From the NCBI RefSeq assembly GCF_003858635.1, contig NZ_RQJO01000016.1, positions 272,745 through 336,744 on the forward strand: DNA of 64,000 nucleotides. Reading direction: 5' to 3'. Below the pieces are notes generated by a model. The model had not been told where the DNA came from. It worked only from the letters and a program-made list of their open reading frames with translations, and did not search any database. The translations under genes were made by a program, and so were the position numbers. This DNA is from Larkinella rosea. Its GTDB lineage: Bacteria > Bacteroidota > Bacteroidia > Cytophagales > Spirosomataceae. Positions 16,533 through 25,596 of the stretch are shown piece by piece. Each line of letters begins with the position of its first letter. Position 1 is the stretch's first letter.

Positions 16533-19500
16533 ACGGGAAGCTGACGGAGTTGCTGGCTCCCAGCGGGTCAGTAGCCTGATAGGTTAGGACAAATATCCCC
16601 GACTGAGTCGGTGTGCCGCTGATGATCCGGTTCGGCAGTTGCAGACTTAAGCCCTCTGGCAAACCACTCAGTTCGTAGCTCAAGGTTCCGCCTTCCGGAT
16701 CGGTGAAGGCAACCAACATGGCCGAGAAAGGAACGCCAACCTGGGCCACTACGGGCGTAACCAAAACCGTCGGTGTTGGGGGTTTCGGTGGTTGGTTACT
16801 TTCAGGTGTAAGGTTCCCCTGACAGATCAGGGTTTTCGGTGAATCTTTTAACACAAAGCTGTTGCCCGTCACCCGCGCTGAGAGACTGTGCGGCAAACCG
16901 TCTTTGAGACGTTCGGGGATCGGCCAGAAAAAGGCGTGTTTCCCGTTCCCCTTGCCCGCGTCGAGCAAGTCTTGCCGAAACTCACTCGCCAGGATTGTCG
17001 CAAGGATGGCTGCTCCGTCAAGGATGTCGATGGAAATAGCGGTATTGGGTTTATTACGGTCCCAGACCCAGCCCCGGAAGGTCGAGCAGTCCGCGCCGTT
17101 GATGAAACCATCAAAGGAACCAATCACCGTCGGAGCCATTACCTCCACCGTCAAGCTGGCGGGATCACTGGTACAGCTACTGACGGTACAGGTGGCCTGA
17201 TAGACAAACGATCCGGGCGTCGTGGTAGCAACGGTAATAGTGCCGGTCCCCGAAGTTCCTCCCGGTCCATTCCAGTTGATGATTCCGTTACAATTGGTGG
17301 CGGTCAACGTTACGGCCGGTGCTCCCTGGATGACGGCCGAACTGGCCATATTCGGAATGGGCGGTTTTGTTGGATCTCCACTAATGGTCACACTGGTAGA
17401 AGCCGAACAGCCACCGGTGGTGACCGTCACTGAGTACGTCCCAGCCGTGGTGATGGTGCGGTTGGCACTGGTGGAGTTGTCCTCCCAGCGGTAGGTGGTG
17501 CCTCCACTGGCCACTAAACTCACACTTGGACTCCCACAGGTTAAGGTCGCACTCGACGGGGTGATGGTAGCCACCGGTACTTCACTGCTGCCTGAGATGG
17601 TAATCGACTTGGTGGCGGAACAACTGGCTCCATTGATGACCGTCACCGAGTAGGTGCCTGCCGTGGTGATGGTCCGGTTGGCACTCGTGGAGTTGTCCTC
17701 CCAGCGGTAGGTGTTGCCCCCACTGGCCACCAAACTCACACTTGGATTGGCACAGGTCAGTGTTGCACTGCTGGGCGTGATGAGGGCCACCGGCTCTTCA
17801 CTACTGCCCGAGATGGTCACACTGGCCGTGGCCGTACAGCCACCCGGTGAGGTGAGCGTCACGGAGTAAGTGCCTGCCGTGCTCACGCTGATCTGGGCAT
17901 TGGTCGATCCCGTATTCCAGCGGAAACTCCCCGTGCCATGAGCCGTCAGGCTCACCATAGGACTAATACAACTCAGGGTCGCACTGCTGGGGTTGATGCT
18001 GACCGAAGGAGCGTTGGTAGTGCCACTCACTTCCACACTGGCCGTAGCTGTACGATTATCGGATGATGTTACCGTTACTGAGTAGGTACCCGCCGTGCTG
18101 ACACTGATTTGGGAAGTGGTCGCCCCCGTACTCCAGCGGAAGGTGCCCGTTCCATTGGCCGTCAGACTCACCGTGGGAGTGGAACAGCTCAGGGTCGCAC
18201 TGCTGGGATTGATGCTGACCGAAGGAGCCTCTGTTCGTTCACTCACGACCACACTGGTCGTGCCCGAACATTCTCCAACGGTACCCGTCACGGAGTAGGT
18301 GCCCGGCGTAGTGACCGAAATACTTTCCGTCGTTTCCCCGGTCGACCATCGGTAACTAAGCGCTTCCGAAGCAGTCAGGGTAGTCGTCTGTCCCTGGCTG
18401 ATGGTCAGAGAGGGGTTGGCCGTCACAATGGGACCGTCATTGGGCCCACCTCCTGGGGTAGTGGTCAATAGGCCTGTGTTGTGGTCAACATCAAAATAGC
18501 CCCCATTGAGATTTCGTATTACCCCTGAATTATAAGTAATATTGCCACTACAGCAAGGCGCATACTCAATGATGAAACCGGAGTTGTTAAAATTGGTATA
18601 TACATCAAAGTTTTGGTTTACCTTGTTTACCCGGCGTACCAACCAATGGCTTACGTTGCCATAGCTCTCGATATAGGCGTCACAACCGGTGTTGTAAAAA
18701 TTGCCTACATTACGAATACCATTCAAGCCGAATTGTTCGATGGCTCCGATAATAATCTGACCCTTGTTGGTAAACTCGGCATATGTATCGATGCCAGGGC
18801 CAGCGAGCTGTGGTATACGGTCAGGATAAGGATATATATCATCAGAAGGATCACTTAAACCAATAGTCCTGTTATCCTCGTTCTTCAAGGCAAGGTTGGT
18901 TGTGCGGTCAATGGCGATAACTCCGCCCGGATTGTTGTTGAATGTAGTCTGATTATAGAGTCCCCAATAGGCTGCTTGTGCGATGCTGCCAATCGTAATT
19001 CTGGCTGCGTTGTTAACGATGCCAGTGTTCCACATACCAAATTTGGACGTTCGGTCAATGGTGATAATGCCACCCGCACTATTGTCCAGGGAGCCCAGGT
19101 TATAAAATCCAACGTAACCCACCTCTACAGTGGCTCCGATGGAAATCTGAGCCGCGTTATTGAATATATAAGAGTTTTCCAGGCCGTACCATTCTGTTCT
19201 GTTAATGGAGATAACACCCCCTGGATTATTATCGAAGCGAGCCGCGTTTGCCAGGCCTACGATTCCCACCGTTGTGTTAGCCCCGATGATGATGTGCCCT
19301 GAGTTCGTGAATTGCCTTCCTGTAGTAGCACTGTTTTGCAAACCATAGCTGGTTGATCGGTCGATAGCGATGCCCCCCCCCGTTTCGTTGGAGAAGCTTC
19401 CCTTGTTTATAAGTCCATACCGACCTACCGCTGACGTGTTGCCAATCACTAACTGCCCCGCGTTAGTAACCGTGCCAACCGTGTAGAAAGCTGTTGTTTG

Positions 19501-19842
19501 GCCGCTACCAAAGTCCCTGGAGCCGTTTAAGGTCAGCTTACCACCACTGGTAATACTCAGTGAGGCTCCGCTCTGTACTTCTACGGAACCAGCCAACGCC
19601 GAGACCGTAAGAACGGGCTGTGTAGCGGCACTGGCGGCAATCACGACATTGTCGCTGGCCGTAGGAATGCCAGCCGGGCTCCAGTTGCTGGCGGTGTTCC
19701 AGTTCGTCGTCGTCCCGATCCAGGTTTTTTGCGCCTGCGCGTTCAACCCGGTCAGCAGCAAAAGCAGGCCCGACAGAAGCCTGCCCAACAAGCGGAAATT
19801 GACGTGTCGTGGTTGACGGGCAAATGTGTAGTGTTGTCTCAT
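15913..19842 (-). CDS. Large secreted surface protein with Ig-like repeats and type IX sorting tail
   Basis: 1309 residues. A signal peptide near residues 15-38 ends LLLLTGLNAQAQ. Residues about 100-420 hold beta-helix-like repeats with recurring GGVIAIDRT and IGNTxxVGxxGL patterns. About 465-530 is one diverged Ig-like unit, then 530-820 four 71-72-residue Ig-like repeats (SINPSSATLSC ... AGTYSVTV). Later come two copies of a module with GWVWDR and AGKGNGxHAF (about 905-1010 and 1110-1210), a putative-Ig (He_PIG-like) domain between them, and a C-terminal beta domain typical of Por/type IX tails (VLGNPIRDQLVVEV ... LKVLKP). It is probably an adhesin or glycan-binding protein exported by the type IX system. 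A 21-bp-spaced operator lies upstream. Confidence 0.85.
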   Translation of the reverse strand: MRQHYTFARQPRHVNFRLLGRLLSGLLLLLTGLNAQAQKTWIGTTTNWNTASNWSPAGIPTASDNVVIAASAATQPVLTVSALAGSVEVQSGASLSITSGGKLTLNGSRDFGSGQTTAFYTVGTVTNAGQLVIGNTSAVGRYGLINKGSFSNETGGGIAIDRSTSYGLQNSATTGRQFTNSGHIIIGANTTVGIVGLANAARFDNNPGGVISINRTEWYGLENSYIFNNAAQISIGATVEVGYVGFYNLGSLDNSAGGIITIDRTSKFGMWNTGIVNNAARITIGSIAQAAYWGLYNQTTFNNNPGGVIAIDRTTNLALKNEDNRTIGLSDPSDDIYPYPDRIPQLAGPGIDTYAEFTNKGQIIIGAIEQFGLNGIRNVGNFYNTGCDAYIESYGNVSHWLVRRVNKVNQNFDVYTNFNNSGFIIEYAPCCSGNITYNSGVIRNLNGGYFDVDHNTGLLTTTPGGGPNDGPIVTANPSLTISQGQTTTLTASEALSYRWSTGETTESISVTTPGTYSVTGTVGECSGTTSVVVSERTEAPSVSINPSSATLSCSTPTVSLTANGTGTFRWSTGATTSQISVSTAGTYSVTVTSSDNRTATASVEVSGTTNAPSVSINPSSATLSCISPMVSLTAHGTGSFRWNTGSTNAQISVSTAGTYSVTLTSPGGCTATASVTISGSSEEPVALITPSSATLTCANPSVSLVASGGNTYRWEDNSTSANRTITTAGTYSVTVINGASCSATKSITISGSSEVPVATITPSSATLTCGSPSVSLVASGGTTYRWEDNSTSANRTITTAGTYSVTVTTGGCSASTSVTISGDPTKPPIPNMASSAVIQGAPAVTLTATNCNGIINWNGPGGTSGTGTITVATTTPGSFVYQATCTVSSCTSDPASLTVEVMAPTVIGSFDGFINGADCSTFRGWVWDRNKPNTAISIDILDGAAILATILASEFRQDLLDAGKGNGKHAFFWPIPERLKDGLPHSLSARVTGNSFVLKDSPKTLICQGNLTPESNQPPKPPTPTVLVTPVVAQVGVPFSAMLVAFTDPEGGTLSYELSGLPEGLSLQLPNRIISGTPTQSGIFVLTYQATDPLGASNSVSFPLTVNPASTTTVTGDFEGYLDKLDCGGIRGWVWDRKKPNTPLTVEFYLDGPGTVLGSTVANIYRPDLKDAGKGNGSHAYNFSPPGSVTNGTVVRARVLGSTYELKGSPRAYQCAPARLSAETGSPLQVTVLGNPIRDQLVVEVRGVEGQPLGLQLTDLSGRRVKECQIEQAGAVERQTLSVGSVASGLLVLRVSSGQQSVTLKVLKP
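17383..18238. repeat. Four tandem approximately 215-bp coding repeats (Ig-like units)
   Basis: Four consecutive units inside surface protein 1 encode about 72 residues each. Units 1 and 2 share SINPSSATLSC; units 3 and 4 share ITPSSATLTC and RWEDNSTSANRTITTAGTY, and are nearly identical at DNA level over long stretches, which points to recent unit duplication. These are protein repeats and not a CRISPR array: there are no unique spacers and the frame is continuous. Confidence 0.88.
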
Positions 19843-20286
19843 GCTGGGTAAAATGATAAAGATGAATTGAACGGACCTACCACCAACTGGCTCCCTTGGC
19901 GGAGCATTGATCTTGCCTGGTCACCTACCGACCTATCGGCTTTCCCGGCTTCTACCGCTGGGGGAATAGACCTGCTGCATTGATTGTCCCAAAAGTGAAG
20001 GGGGCCGTCCTTGCCCAAGATCAGGCCAAAGGTCGGGTATGAATACCGCATCAGACGATAACAAATGGTCCAAATCCGATAAGAGATGTTCCATTTTGCC
20101 CAATTGGTCCAAAAATAGCCGGGAACGTGCGGACCATCCGGGGAGAGAAGCAAATTAACAGGGGGGATCTGCTTATTCGGAAACATTTAGAATCCGCACC
20201 GGTTAAAACTATGGTTTACTTGACTCCCATTAGTAAACCAATAAATGTTTCTACTTTAATACGTAAGCCCAACTCTGTCATTCAAA
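19843..20286. other. Divergent intergenic region between surface protein 1 and the first HTCS
   Basis: 444 bp holding the promoters of both genes and the direct-repeat operator at 20056-20093. A third, less regular motif copy (TTGGTCCAAAA at 20104-20114) sits just to the right. A minus-strand frame spanning 19839-20186 is not called because it lacks family features and overlaps the operator. Confidence 0.6.
20056..20093 (-). promoter_or_regulatory. Direct-repeat operator upstream of surface protein 1
   Basis: On the minus strand TGGAACATCTCTTATCG is followed exactly 21 bp later by TGGACCATTTGTTATCG; 13 of 17 positions agree. Spacing of two helical turns is what AraC-type dimers recognise. 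The same motif and spacing occur at 24436, 28661 and 31232, all near the HTCS genes, whose C-terminus is AraC-type. Binding is inferred. Confidence 0.72.
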
Positions 20287-23200
20287 TTGCCTGTTCATAT
20301 ACCGTCGTTCGTTCGAATTTTTGTCTTTCTGCTGAGTCTGCTGACCCCATCGGATTGGCTTTTGGCGCAATCTTTTCGCCTGCCCCAACCCGGAGTGATT
20401 ACTGATCGCCAGGGATTGCCCCAGGCCTTTGTGCCTTCTATTCTTCAGGATAAACAGGGCTTCATCTGGGTCGCCACCCGCGATGGACTCTGCCGCTACG
20501 ATGGGCAACGGTTCAAAGTTTTCCAGCCCGATCCCGACGGGCGACCATCGCTCTCCTTTGCCGGACTGAATCAAATCGAGCTGGACCACCACGGGAAAAT
20601 CTGGATCGTTTCTGAACAGGGCGATATCGACCAATTCGATCCCCGAAGCGAAACATTTGTCAATCTGTCCCGGCAAGCTGCCTTTCGCCGGCTTACAAAA
20701 ATTAAAATAGCCTATTCGTTGCGGACCGATCGACAGGATCGGCTTTGGCTGATATCGCTTGGCGATGGCGTCATTTGTTGGGATCTTAAAAAAAACAAGG
20801 GCCAGTGGTTTCGCCACCAGCCTGATCAGCCCGGATCACTTCGTAGTAATTACGTAACGGATGTGGTAGAAGCAGCCGATGGGCAAATCTGGCTAGCTAC
20901 GGCAAAGGGGCTGAATCGGTTCGACGAAGCCACGCGCAGCTTTGTTGACCTGCAACACCAACCCGGAAATCCTCAATCGCTGCCCGAGGATACGGTTTAC
21001 CGGGTCTATAGCCGGCCAACCGGAGAGATTATGGCCCTATCCCGACGGTATCTGACGTTGCTTCAGCCCCGGACGGGCCAGTTACGCTCGTACCGCATGC
21101 CCGCCCAGGGAAACCACGTGGATGGTCACAGGATAACCATGGACCGGCAGGGAGCCGTCTACTTCGACCAGTTTAACACCCTGTTTCGGTTTACCGACCA
21201 GCAAGGGGTCCAGGTCTTGGGCCGCTGGAATCAGCTGAACGACGGGTGTAGCAGTTTGTTCGTCGATTGCACGAATGTATTATGGATCGGTACCGCCGGT
21301 TCGGGCATCCGCACCTACAATCTGCAACCCTTGCCTTTCCAGACGCGCCGGTATAGCCGTAATTTTTACCAGGACCTACTCACGAACGACTCGCTGGGTT
21401 TGCCACCCGTTTGGCGGGTGATCAAGGCGACACTGAGTGGCCTGAGCAGCTATAATTTTCGCTCCGCCTTCGATTCTTCGGGCCGGTTCTGGTTTAATGT
21501 GGGCACGTCGGATCTCTACCGCCTGGATCGTAAAACCCGTCAGGCCGAGCGGTTGCCGCTACCTGTTACCTTTCGCTGGAATGCCCCCGGGTACATTCCC
21601 TGTCCGCTGACGACCGACCCCCAGGGGCGCGTTTGGGCGGTTTATGACACCACGGCGTATTGGTTCGATGAGCTGAAACAACATTGGACGGCTTTCCCAT
21701 ACCCCATTTCCGGTCAAAGCACAAATCCCATTACGGAACTTGTGGTGGATAACCAGTTTCTCTGGCTGGCCAGCCGGTCAGGTGGACTTTGGCGGATGAA
21801 CCGCCGGAACGGCCAGCTGCACCAATTTGTCAACCGGCCGGGCGATCGGGCTTCCCTCAGTAGCAACTCACTCTACAGTATTTCGGCCGACCCCGACGAT
21901 CCCAATCGCCTATGGATCGGGACCTTTGGCAATGGGCTTTGTCTCTTCGATAAAAAAACCGGTCGGGTCCTCCGGTTTACCAAATCCAATGGCCTGCCCA
22001 ACAACGTAGTGTACTCGGTGAAAGCGGATCGGCAGGGGTATCTGTGGATGGGAACCAATAAAGGACTCTGCCGGATGAACCGCCGGACCTTCAGGACTGA
22101 GACCTTTACGCGGGATGACGGCATCATGGCCGATGAGTTCAATAGCTACCACTACGTCCAGTTTCCGGATGGGAAAATCCTGATGGGCGGACTGGAAGGC
22201 TTCACCAGGTTTGATCCCCGGCAGATCGGTCAGGATGCATTTGAACCCGTCGTTGAGCTGACCGAACTGCAAATCAACAACCAGATCATTCAGCCGGATA
22301 TTCCGGGAATGGTTGATCCCGATACCGCTTCTGCCGCAAACCGATCGATACTCGGTACGTTACCCATACAGGCCACGAATCAACTTACGTTGGCCTATAA
22401 TCAGAACTACCTCACGGTTCAGTTTGCCGCCCTGCAATTCAATCAGCCGGGCAAAAACCGGTATCGCTACCGGTTAAAAGGACTGGAAACCGACTGGAAA
22501 CAGGTTGACAGACCCGAAGCCATTTATACCAACCTGCCCGCGGGCGATTACGTATTGTTGCTGAATGCGTCCAACACTTCGGGTCGGTGGAGTCGCCATG
22601 TTCGTATGCTGGCTATTACGATTTTGCCACCGTTCTGGGAAACCTGGTGGGCTTTTGGTCTGTATTTTCTACTGGGTCTGGGCGTTGTCCTGGGCCTGCT
22701 GCAAATCTACCTGAATCGGCTGCGATTAAATCAGGCTATTGAACTGCGGCAGAAGGAATCCGAACAGCTGCGGGCCGTCGATGCGATTAAAACCAACTTC
22801 TTTACTAACATCACCCACGAGTTTCGCACGCCGTTGACGCTGATCCTGGGGCCGACCGAACAGCTGATGAGCCAAGAAACGGAGCCTAAAAACCGTCGAC
22901 GTTTATTGCAAACCATTGAACAGAATGCCCATCAACTCTTACGGCTGATCAATCAACTCCTGGATCTATCCAAGCTGGAAGCGAGTGTCATGTCCATTCA
23001 CGAGTCCAGAGGGAACCTGACGGAATTCATCCGGCACTGGTTGCAACCCCTTCGTGATCAGGCCACGAGCCAGGGATTGAGCCTGGTATTCCGTTCTGAA
23101 GTCACGGGAGAGTATTGGTTCGATGCCGAAAAGCTCGAACGCATTGTCTATAATCTGACGGCCAACGCCCTGAAATTTACGAAAAACGGTTCCATTCAGG

Positions 23201-24375
23201 TGTCGTTAGAAACCGCTTCGGGGCATATCCGACTAACTGTTGCCGATACAGGCATGGGCATTTCAGCCGAGCATCTTCCTCATATTTTCGACCGCTTTTA
23301 TCAAGTCGGGCCGCAATCGGTCGGGCCGCGATCGGTTGGTGATGCGCGGTTCCCCGCTGGGACAGGCCGACCGGGCTCGGTTGATCAGTCCAATCCGGCC
23401 ACGCCCCCGGGCACGGGAATCGGTCTGGCGCTCGTTCATGAATTGGTACAATTGCAGGGCGGGCAAATTTCCGTCGAGAGCCTGGTAGACCAGGGCACCA
23501 CGTTTGTGGTTGAGTTACCTTACCGACAGGCAGATTCGGTAGCCGTTATGCCGGAAGTGGTTATCCCGGCGAGCCGGGAAGTCACCACTCCGGTCTGGAC
23601 TGCTTTAGACGAATCCAATGAATCCCGGGTGCTGATCGTGGAAGATAATGACGAACTGGCTCAGTTTATTGCCAACAGCCTGCCCCTGCACTACCGCATT
23701 CGCAAAGCCGTCAACGGACTCGATGGGCTGGAGCAAGCCCTGGAGTACCTGCCGGACCTGATTATATCGGATGTGATGATGCCGGGGATGGATGGTTTTA
23801 CCCTCTGCGACCGGCTGAAAACCGACCTGCGGACCAGTCATATCCCGGTTATTCTGCTGACGGCCAAAGCCTCCGTCGACAGTCGGATCGAGGGCTTGTC
23901 ACAGGGGGCGGATGATTACCTGACCAAACCGTTTCAGGTGTCCGAACTCCAGCTTCGGGTGCGCAACCAGCTGGTAAGCAAACAACGGCAGCGTGAGTGG
24001 GTGCGGGCCAGTCTGGCCAATCCAAATCCGTCGGATTCCCGTCCGGCCACAGAGCCGGCAGATCCTTTTCTGAACCGGTTGTATGAGTTGCTGGAATCGA
24101 ATCTGAGTGACCCCCGGTTTGGCATTGAGCAGATGATGCTGGAACTGGGCCTGAGCCGAACCAGCCTGTTTCGGAAGGTAAAAGCGTTGACCGATCTGTC
24201 GGCGAATGATCTGTTGCGAAATTACCGGCTCAAACGGGCCGCCCAACTATTGCGAACCGGGCAGAGTGTCAATCAAACAGCCTATGAAGTTGGTTTTGAG
24301 AGTCCCGCTTACTTCAGCAAATGTTTCCGGGAACTCTATCAGCTTACCCCCAGCGAATTTGCCGCACAGCCCTAA
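20287..24375 (+). CDS. Hybrid two-component system regulator (HTCS), paralogue 1
   Basis: 1362 residues. Signal peptide 1-28, then a periplasmic sensor of two-component propeller repeats (about 35-690) and a Y_Y_Y domain (about 700-780), one membrane segment near 785-808, HisKA with H844 in NITHEFRTPL, HATPase (N-box NLTANALKF near 950), a REC domain with D1162 in ISDVMMPGMDG and an AraC HTH at the end (ELGLSRTSLFRKVKAL, AYEVGFESPAYFSKCF). One protein thus senses a periplasmic glycan-type signal and binds DNA. No ATG is available; the frame opens after a stop at 20257 and the TTG at 20287 directly precedes the signal peptide. Paralogue of the gene at 31316. Confidence 0.93.
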   Translation: MPVHIPSFVRIFVFLLSLLTPSDWLLAQSFRLPQPGVITDRQGLPQAFVPSILQDKQGFIWVATRDGLCRYDGQRFKVFQPDPDGRPSLSFAGLNQIELDHHGKIWIVSEQGDIDQFDPRSETFVNLSRQAAFRRLTKIKIAYSLRTDRQDRLWLISLGDGVICWDLKKNKGQWFRHQPDQPGSLRSNYVTDVVEAADGQIWLATAKGLNRFDEATRSFVDLQHQPGNPQSLPEDTVYRVYSRPTGEIMALSRRYLTLLQPRTGQLRSYRMPAQGNHVDGHRITMDRQGAVYFDQFNTLFRFTDQQGVQVLGRWNQLNDGCSSLFVDCTNVLWIGTAGSGIRTYNLQPLPFQTRRYSRNFYQDLLTNDSLGLPPVWRVIKATLSGLSSYNFRSAFDSSGRFWFNVGTSDLYRLDRKTRQAERLPLPVTFRWNAPGYIPCPLTTDPQGRVWAVYDTTAYWFDELKQHWTAFPYPISGQSTNPITELVVDNQFLWLASRSGGLWRMNRRNGQLHQFVNRPGDRASLSSNSLYSISADPDDPNRLWIGTFGNGLCLFDKKTGRVLRFTKSNGLPNNVVYSVKADRQGYLWMGTNKGLCRMNRRTFRTETFTRDDGIMADEFNSYHYVQFPDGKILMGGLEGFTRFDPRQIGQDAFEPVVELTELQINNQIIQPDIPGMVDPDTASAANRSILGTLPIQATNQLTLAYNQNYLTVQFAALQFNQPGKNRYRYRLKGLETDWKQVDRPEAIYTNLPAGDYVLLLNASNTSGRWSRHVRMLAITILPPFWETWWAFGLYFLLGLGVVLGLLQIYLNRLRLNQAIELRQKESEQLRAVDAIKTNFFTNITHEFRTPLTLILGPTEQLMSQETEPKNRRRLLQTIEQNAHQLLRLINQLLDLSKLEASVMSIHESRGNLTEFIRHWLQPLRDQATSQGLSLVFRSEVTGEYWFDAEKLERIVYNLTANALKFTKNGSIQVSLETASGHIRLTVADTGMGISAEHLPHIFDRFYQVGPQSVGPRSVGDARFPAGTGRPGSVDQSNPATPPGTGIGLALVHELVQLQGGQISVESLVDQGTTFVVELPYRQADSVAVMPEVVIPASREVTTPVWTALDESNESRVLIVEDNDELAQFIANSLPLHYRIRKAVNGLDGLEQALEYLPDLIISDVMMPGMDGFTLCDRLKTDLRTSHIPVILLTAKASVDSRIEGLSQGADDYLTKPFQVSELQLRVRNQLVSKQRQREWVRASLANPNPSDSRPATEPADPFLNRLYELLESNLSDPRFGIEQMMLELGLSRTSLFRKVKALTDLSANDLLRNYRLKRAAQLLRTGQSVNQTAYEVGFESPAYFSKCFRELYQLTPSEFAAQP

Positions 24376-24435
24376 TCATCTTTCCCGCCTATTTTAGCCC
24401 TGTAACTACCACCCATTTGCCACTTTTCATCGCAA

Positions 24436-24474
24436 TTGGAACAGGCGTTATGTTATTTGGAACAGGCGTTATCG
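24436..24474 (+). promoter_or_regulatory. Direct-repeat operator upstream of the small gene at 24535
   Basis: TTGGAACAGGCGTTAT occurs at 24436-24451 and again, identical, at 24457-24472: 16 of 16 matches at 21-bp spacing, 61 bp before the ATG. It is the most perfect member of the four-site set and argues that the short gene downstream is expressed under HTCS control. Confidence 0.75.
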
Positions 24475-24534
24475 TACGTTTCTGTTTCTTCCCCTAGGTT
24501 TGTGACCGACTCTCTACCCTAACTTTCTACTGCC

Positions 24535-24786
24535 ATGACCCTTCATTTTACCCTTCAGGCTTCCGATCTTCCCTGTGTTTGTAGTGCAGAATTTGAAACA
24601 CTCATGGACGTATTGAATAGCTTTATTTCCATTGGCAACGTTCTGGTATCCGCTTTCCTGATGGATGATGATGGCACTCGCATTGACTTACCCGTAAAGG
24701 CTTTTGATGGTTTACCCATAGCCGGTTGCATGCAAAATTTGACAATCAACTATCAATACCTGCTCAATACGAAAAGCCGGGCCTAG
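24535..24786 (+). CDS. Small hypothetical protein under a putative HTCS operator
   Basis: 83 residues, ATG start, acidic and moderately hydrophobic, with no signal peptide or membrane segment. I do not recognise the family. Support for it being a real gene is the perfect 21-bp direct repeat 61 bp upstream and its position immediately after the HTCS gene on the same strand. It precedes the cysteine synthase remnant by 59 bp, so both may be on one transcript. Confidence 0.55.
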   Translation: MTLHFTLQASDLPCVCSAEFETLMDVLNSFISIGNVLVSAFLMDDDGTRIDLPVKAFDGLPIAGCMQNLTINYQYLLNTKSRA

Positions 24787-24845
24787 GAGGTCCGTTTACC
24801 TGTCCAATTTTTTACGTTGTCCCGTCCAAATAAATCTCCCCTCAC

Positions 24846-25214
24846 ATGATTTTAGCACCAGAAACAACCCTGACAGCCGATGTCGAGGATAAGCTAGAAC
24901 AACTTTGGAAGTTGGTTGGCAACACGCCCATGCTGGAATTATACTATACGGATCAGGGACAGCCCCGTTCACTTTACGTAACATGTGAGCATTACAACCT
25001 GACCGGCAGCATGAAAGACCGCATCAAGTTACAACGGAAAATGGGTCCCAAAGCCCGGGTGGTAACTGTTTTGTGTGACAGCCATAAAAAATACCTGAGC
25101 ACGGACCCGGTTCGGCAGGAACCGATCAAACCGGGCTATGTCGCCCCCGGTATTGAGTTCACGAAATATCGGTCTATCAGCTGTTTATCGGTTAGCCTGT
25201 CCAGTGAGCTTTAA
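24846..25214 (+). pseudogene. Cysteine synthase family remnant with a large in-frame internal deletion
   Basis: 122 residues. The first 60 match the start of a PLP-dependent cysteine synthase-type enzyme (LWKLVGNTPMLELYYTD, KCEHYNLTGSIKDR-like CEHYNLTGSMKDR with the PLP lysine). The next 45 match the extreme C-terminus of the same family (GPKARVVTVLCDSHKKYLST, then EEPIKP-like QEPIKPGY). The roughly 200-residue core between them is missing, with the join near 25025-25035. The product cannot form the PLP-binding barrel and is presumably inactive, although the frame remains open to a normal stop. The final residues after PGYVAPGIEF look random. Confidence 0.72.
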
Positions 25215-25596
25215 GGGTTGTTCCATTGATCGATAGTATTCCGCACCATACTAGGCCGATCGGCGAAGCTTACCCATAAGATTCCTTACCCGATTATAAT
25301 CAGCACTTCCATCTGATTTCTATGGACGGCAAACACAGAATTTTAACCTTAAAATTGGATCCTGTTTAAAGGCATGTAGAGTCTTTTTTGAACGGACCCG
25401 CTGACCCGAATTGGGCACAATTTCTCTTTTCAGACATAATAGGGTCAAAAAGCTATGATTTGCGAATCGGGTCCGATGCCCTTTCTCCCCTTTCCGATGA
25501 AAGAAAACCGCCAGTCCAGCAAAACTTCACGGGACTGTCGGTTCATTTCCATTTATTCGAGTTCAGTCAGAAAGCGGATTTCACCGCTTGAGCACC
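25215..25596. other. Intergenic region holding the downstream half of the 832-bp duplication
   Basis: No gene seen. Bases 25385-25596 are the noncoding part of duplication copy 2, including dispersed-repeat copy C (25385-25510) and the terminator of surface protein 2. The left 170 bp are unique to this copy, so the duplication boundary is sharp at the T-run at 25385. Confidence 0.6.

Noticed and set aside
17383..18238. Regular repeats that could be taken for a CRISPR-like array
   Set aside because: The units are about 215 bp, in one continuous reading frame, and encode Ig-like domains of a surface protein; there are no unique spacers or cas genes.
19839..20186. 115-codon minus-strand frame upstream of surface protein 1
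   Set aside because: It overlaps the surface-protein start and spans the direct-repeat operator; composition and sequence look non-coding.
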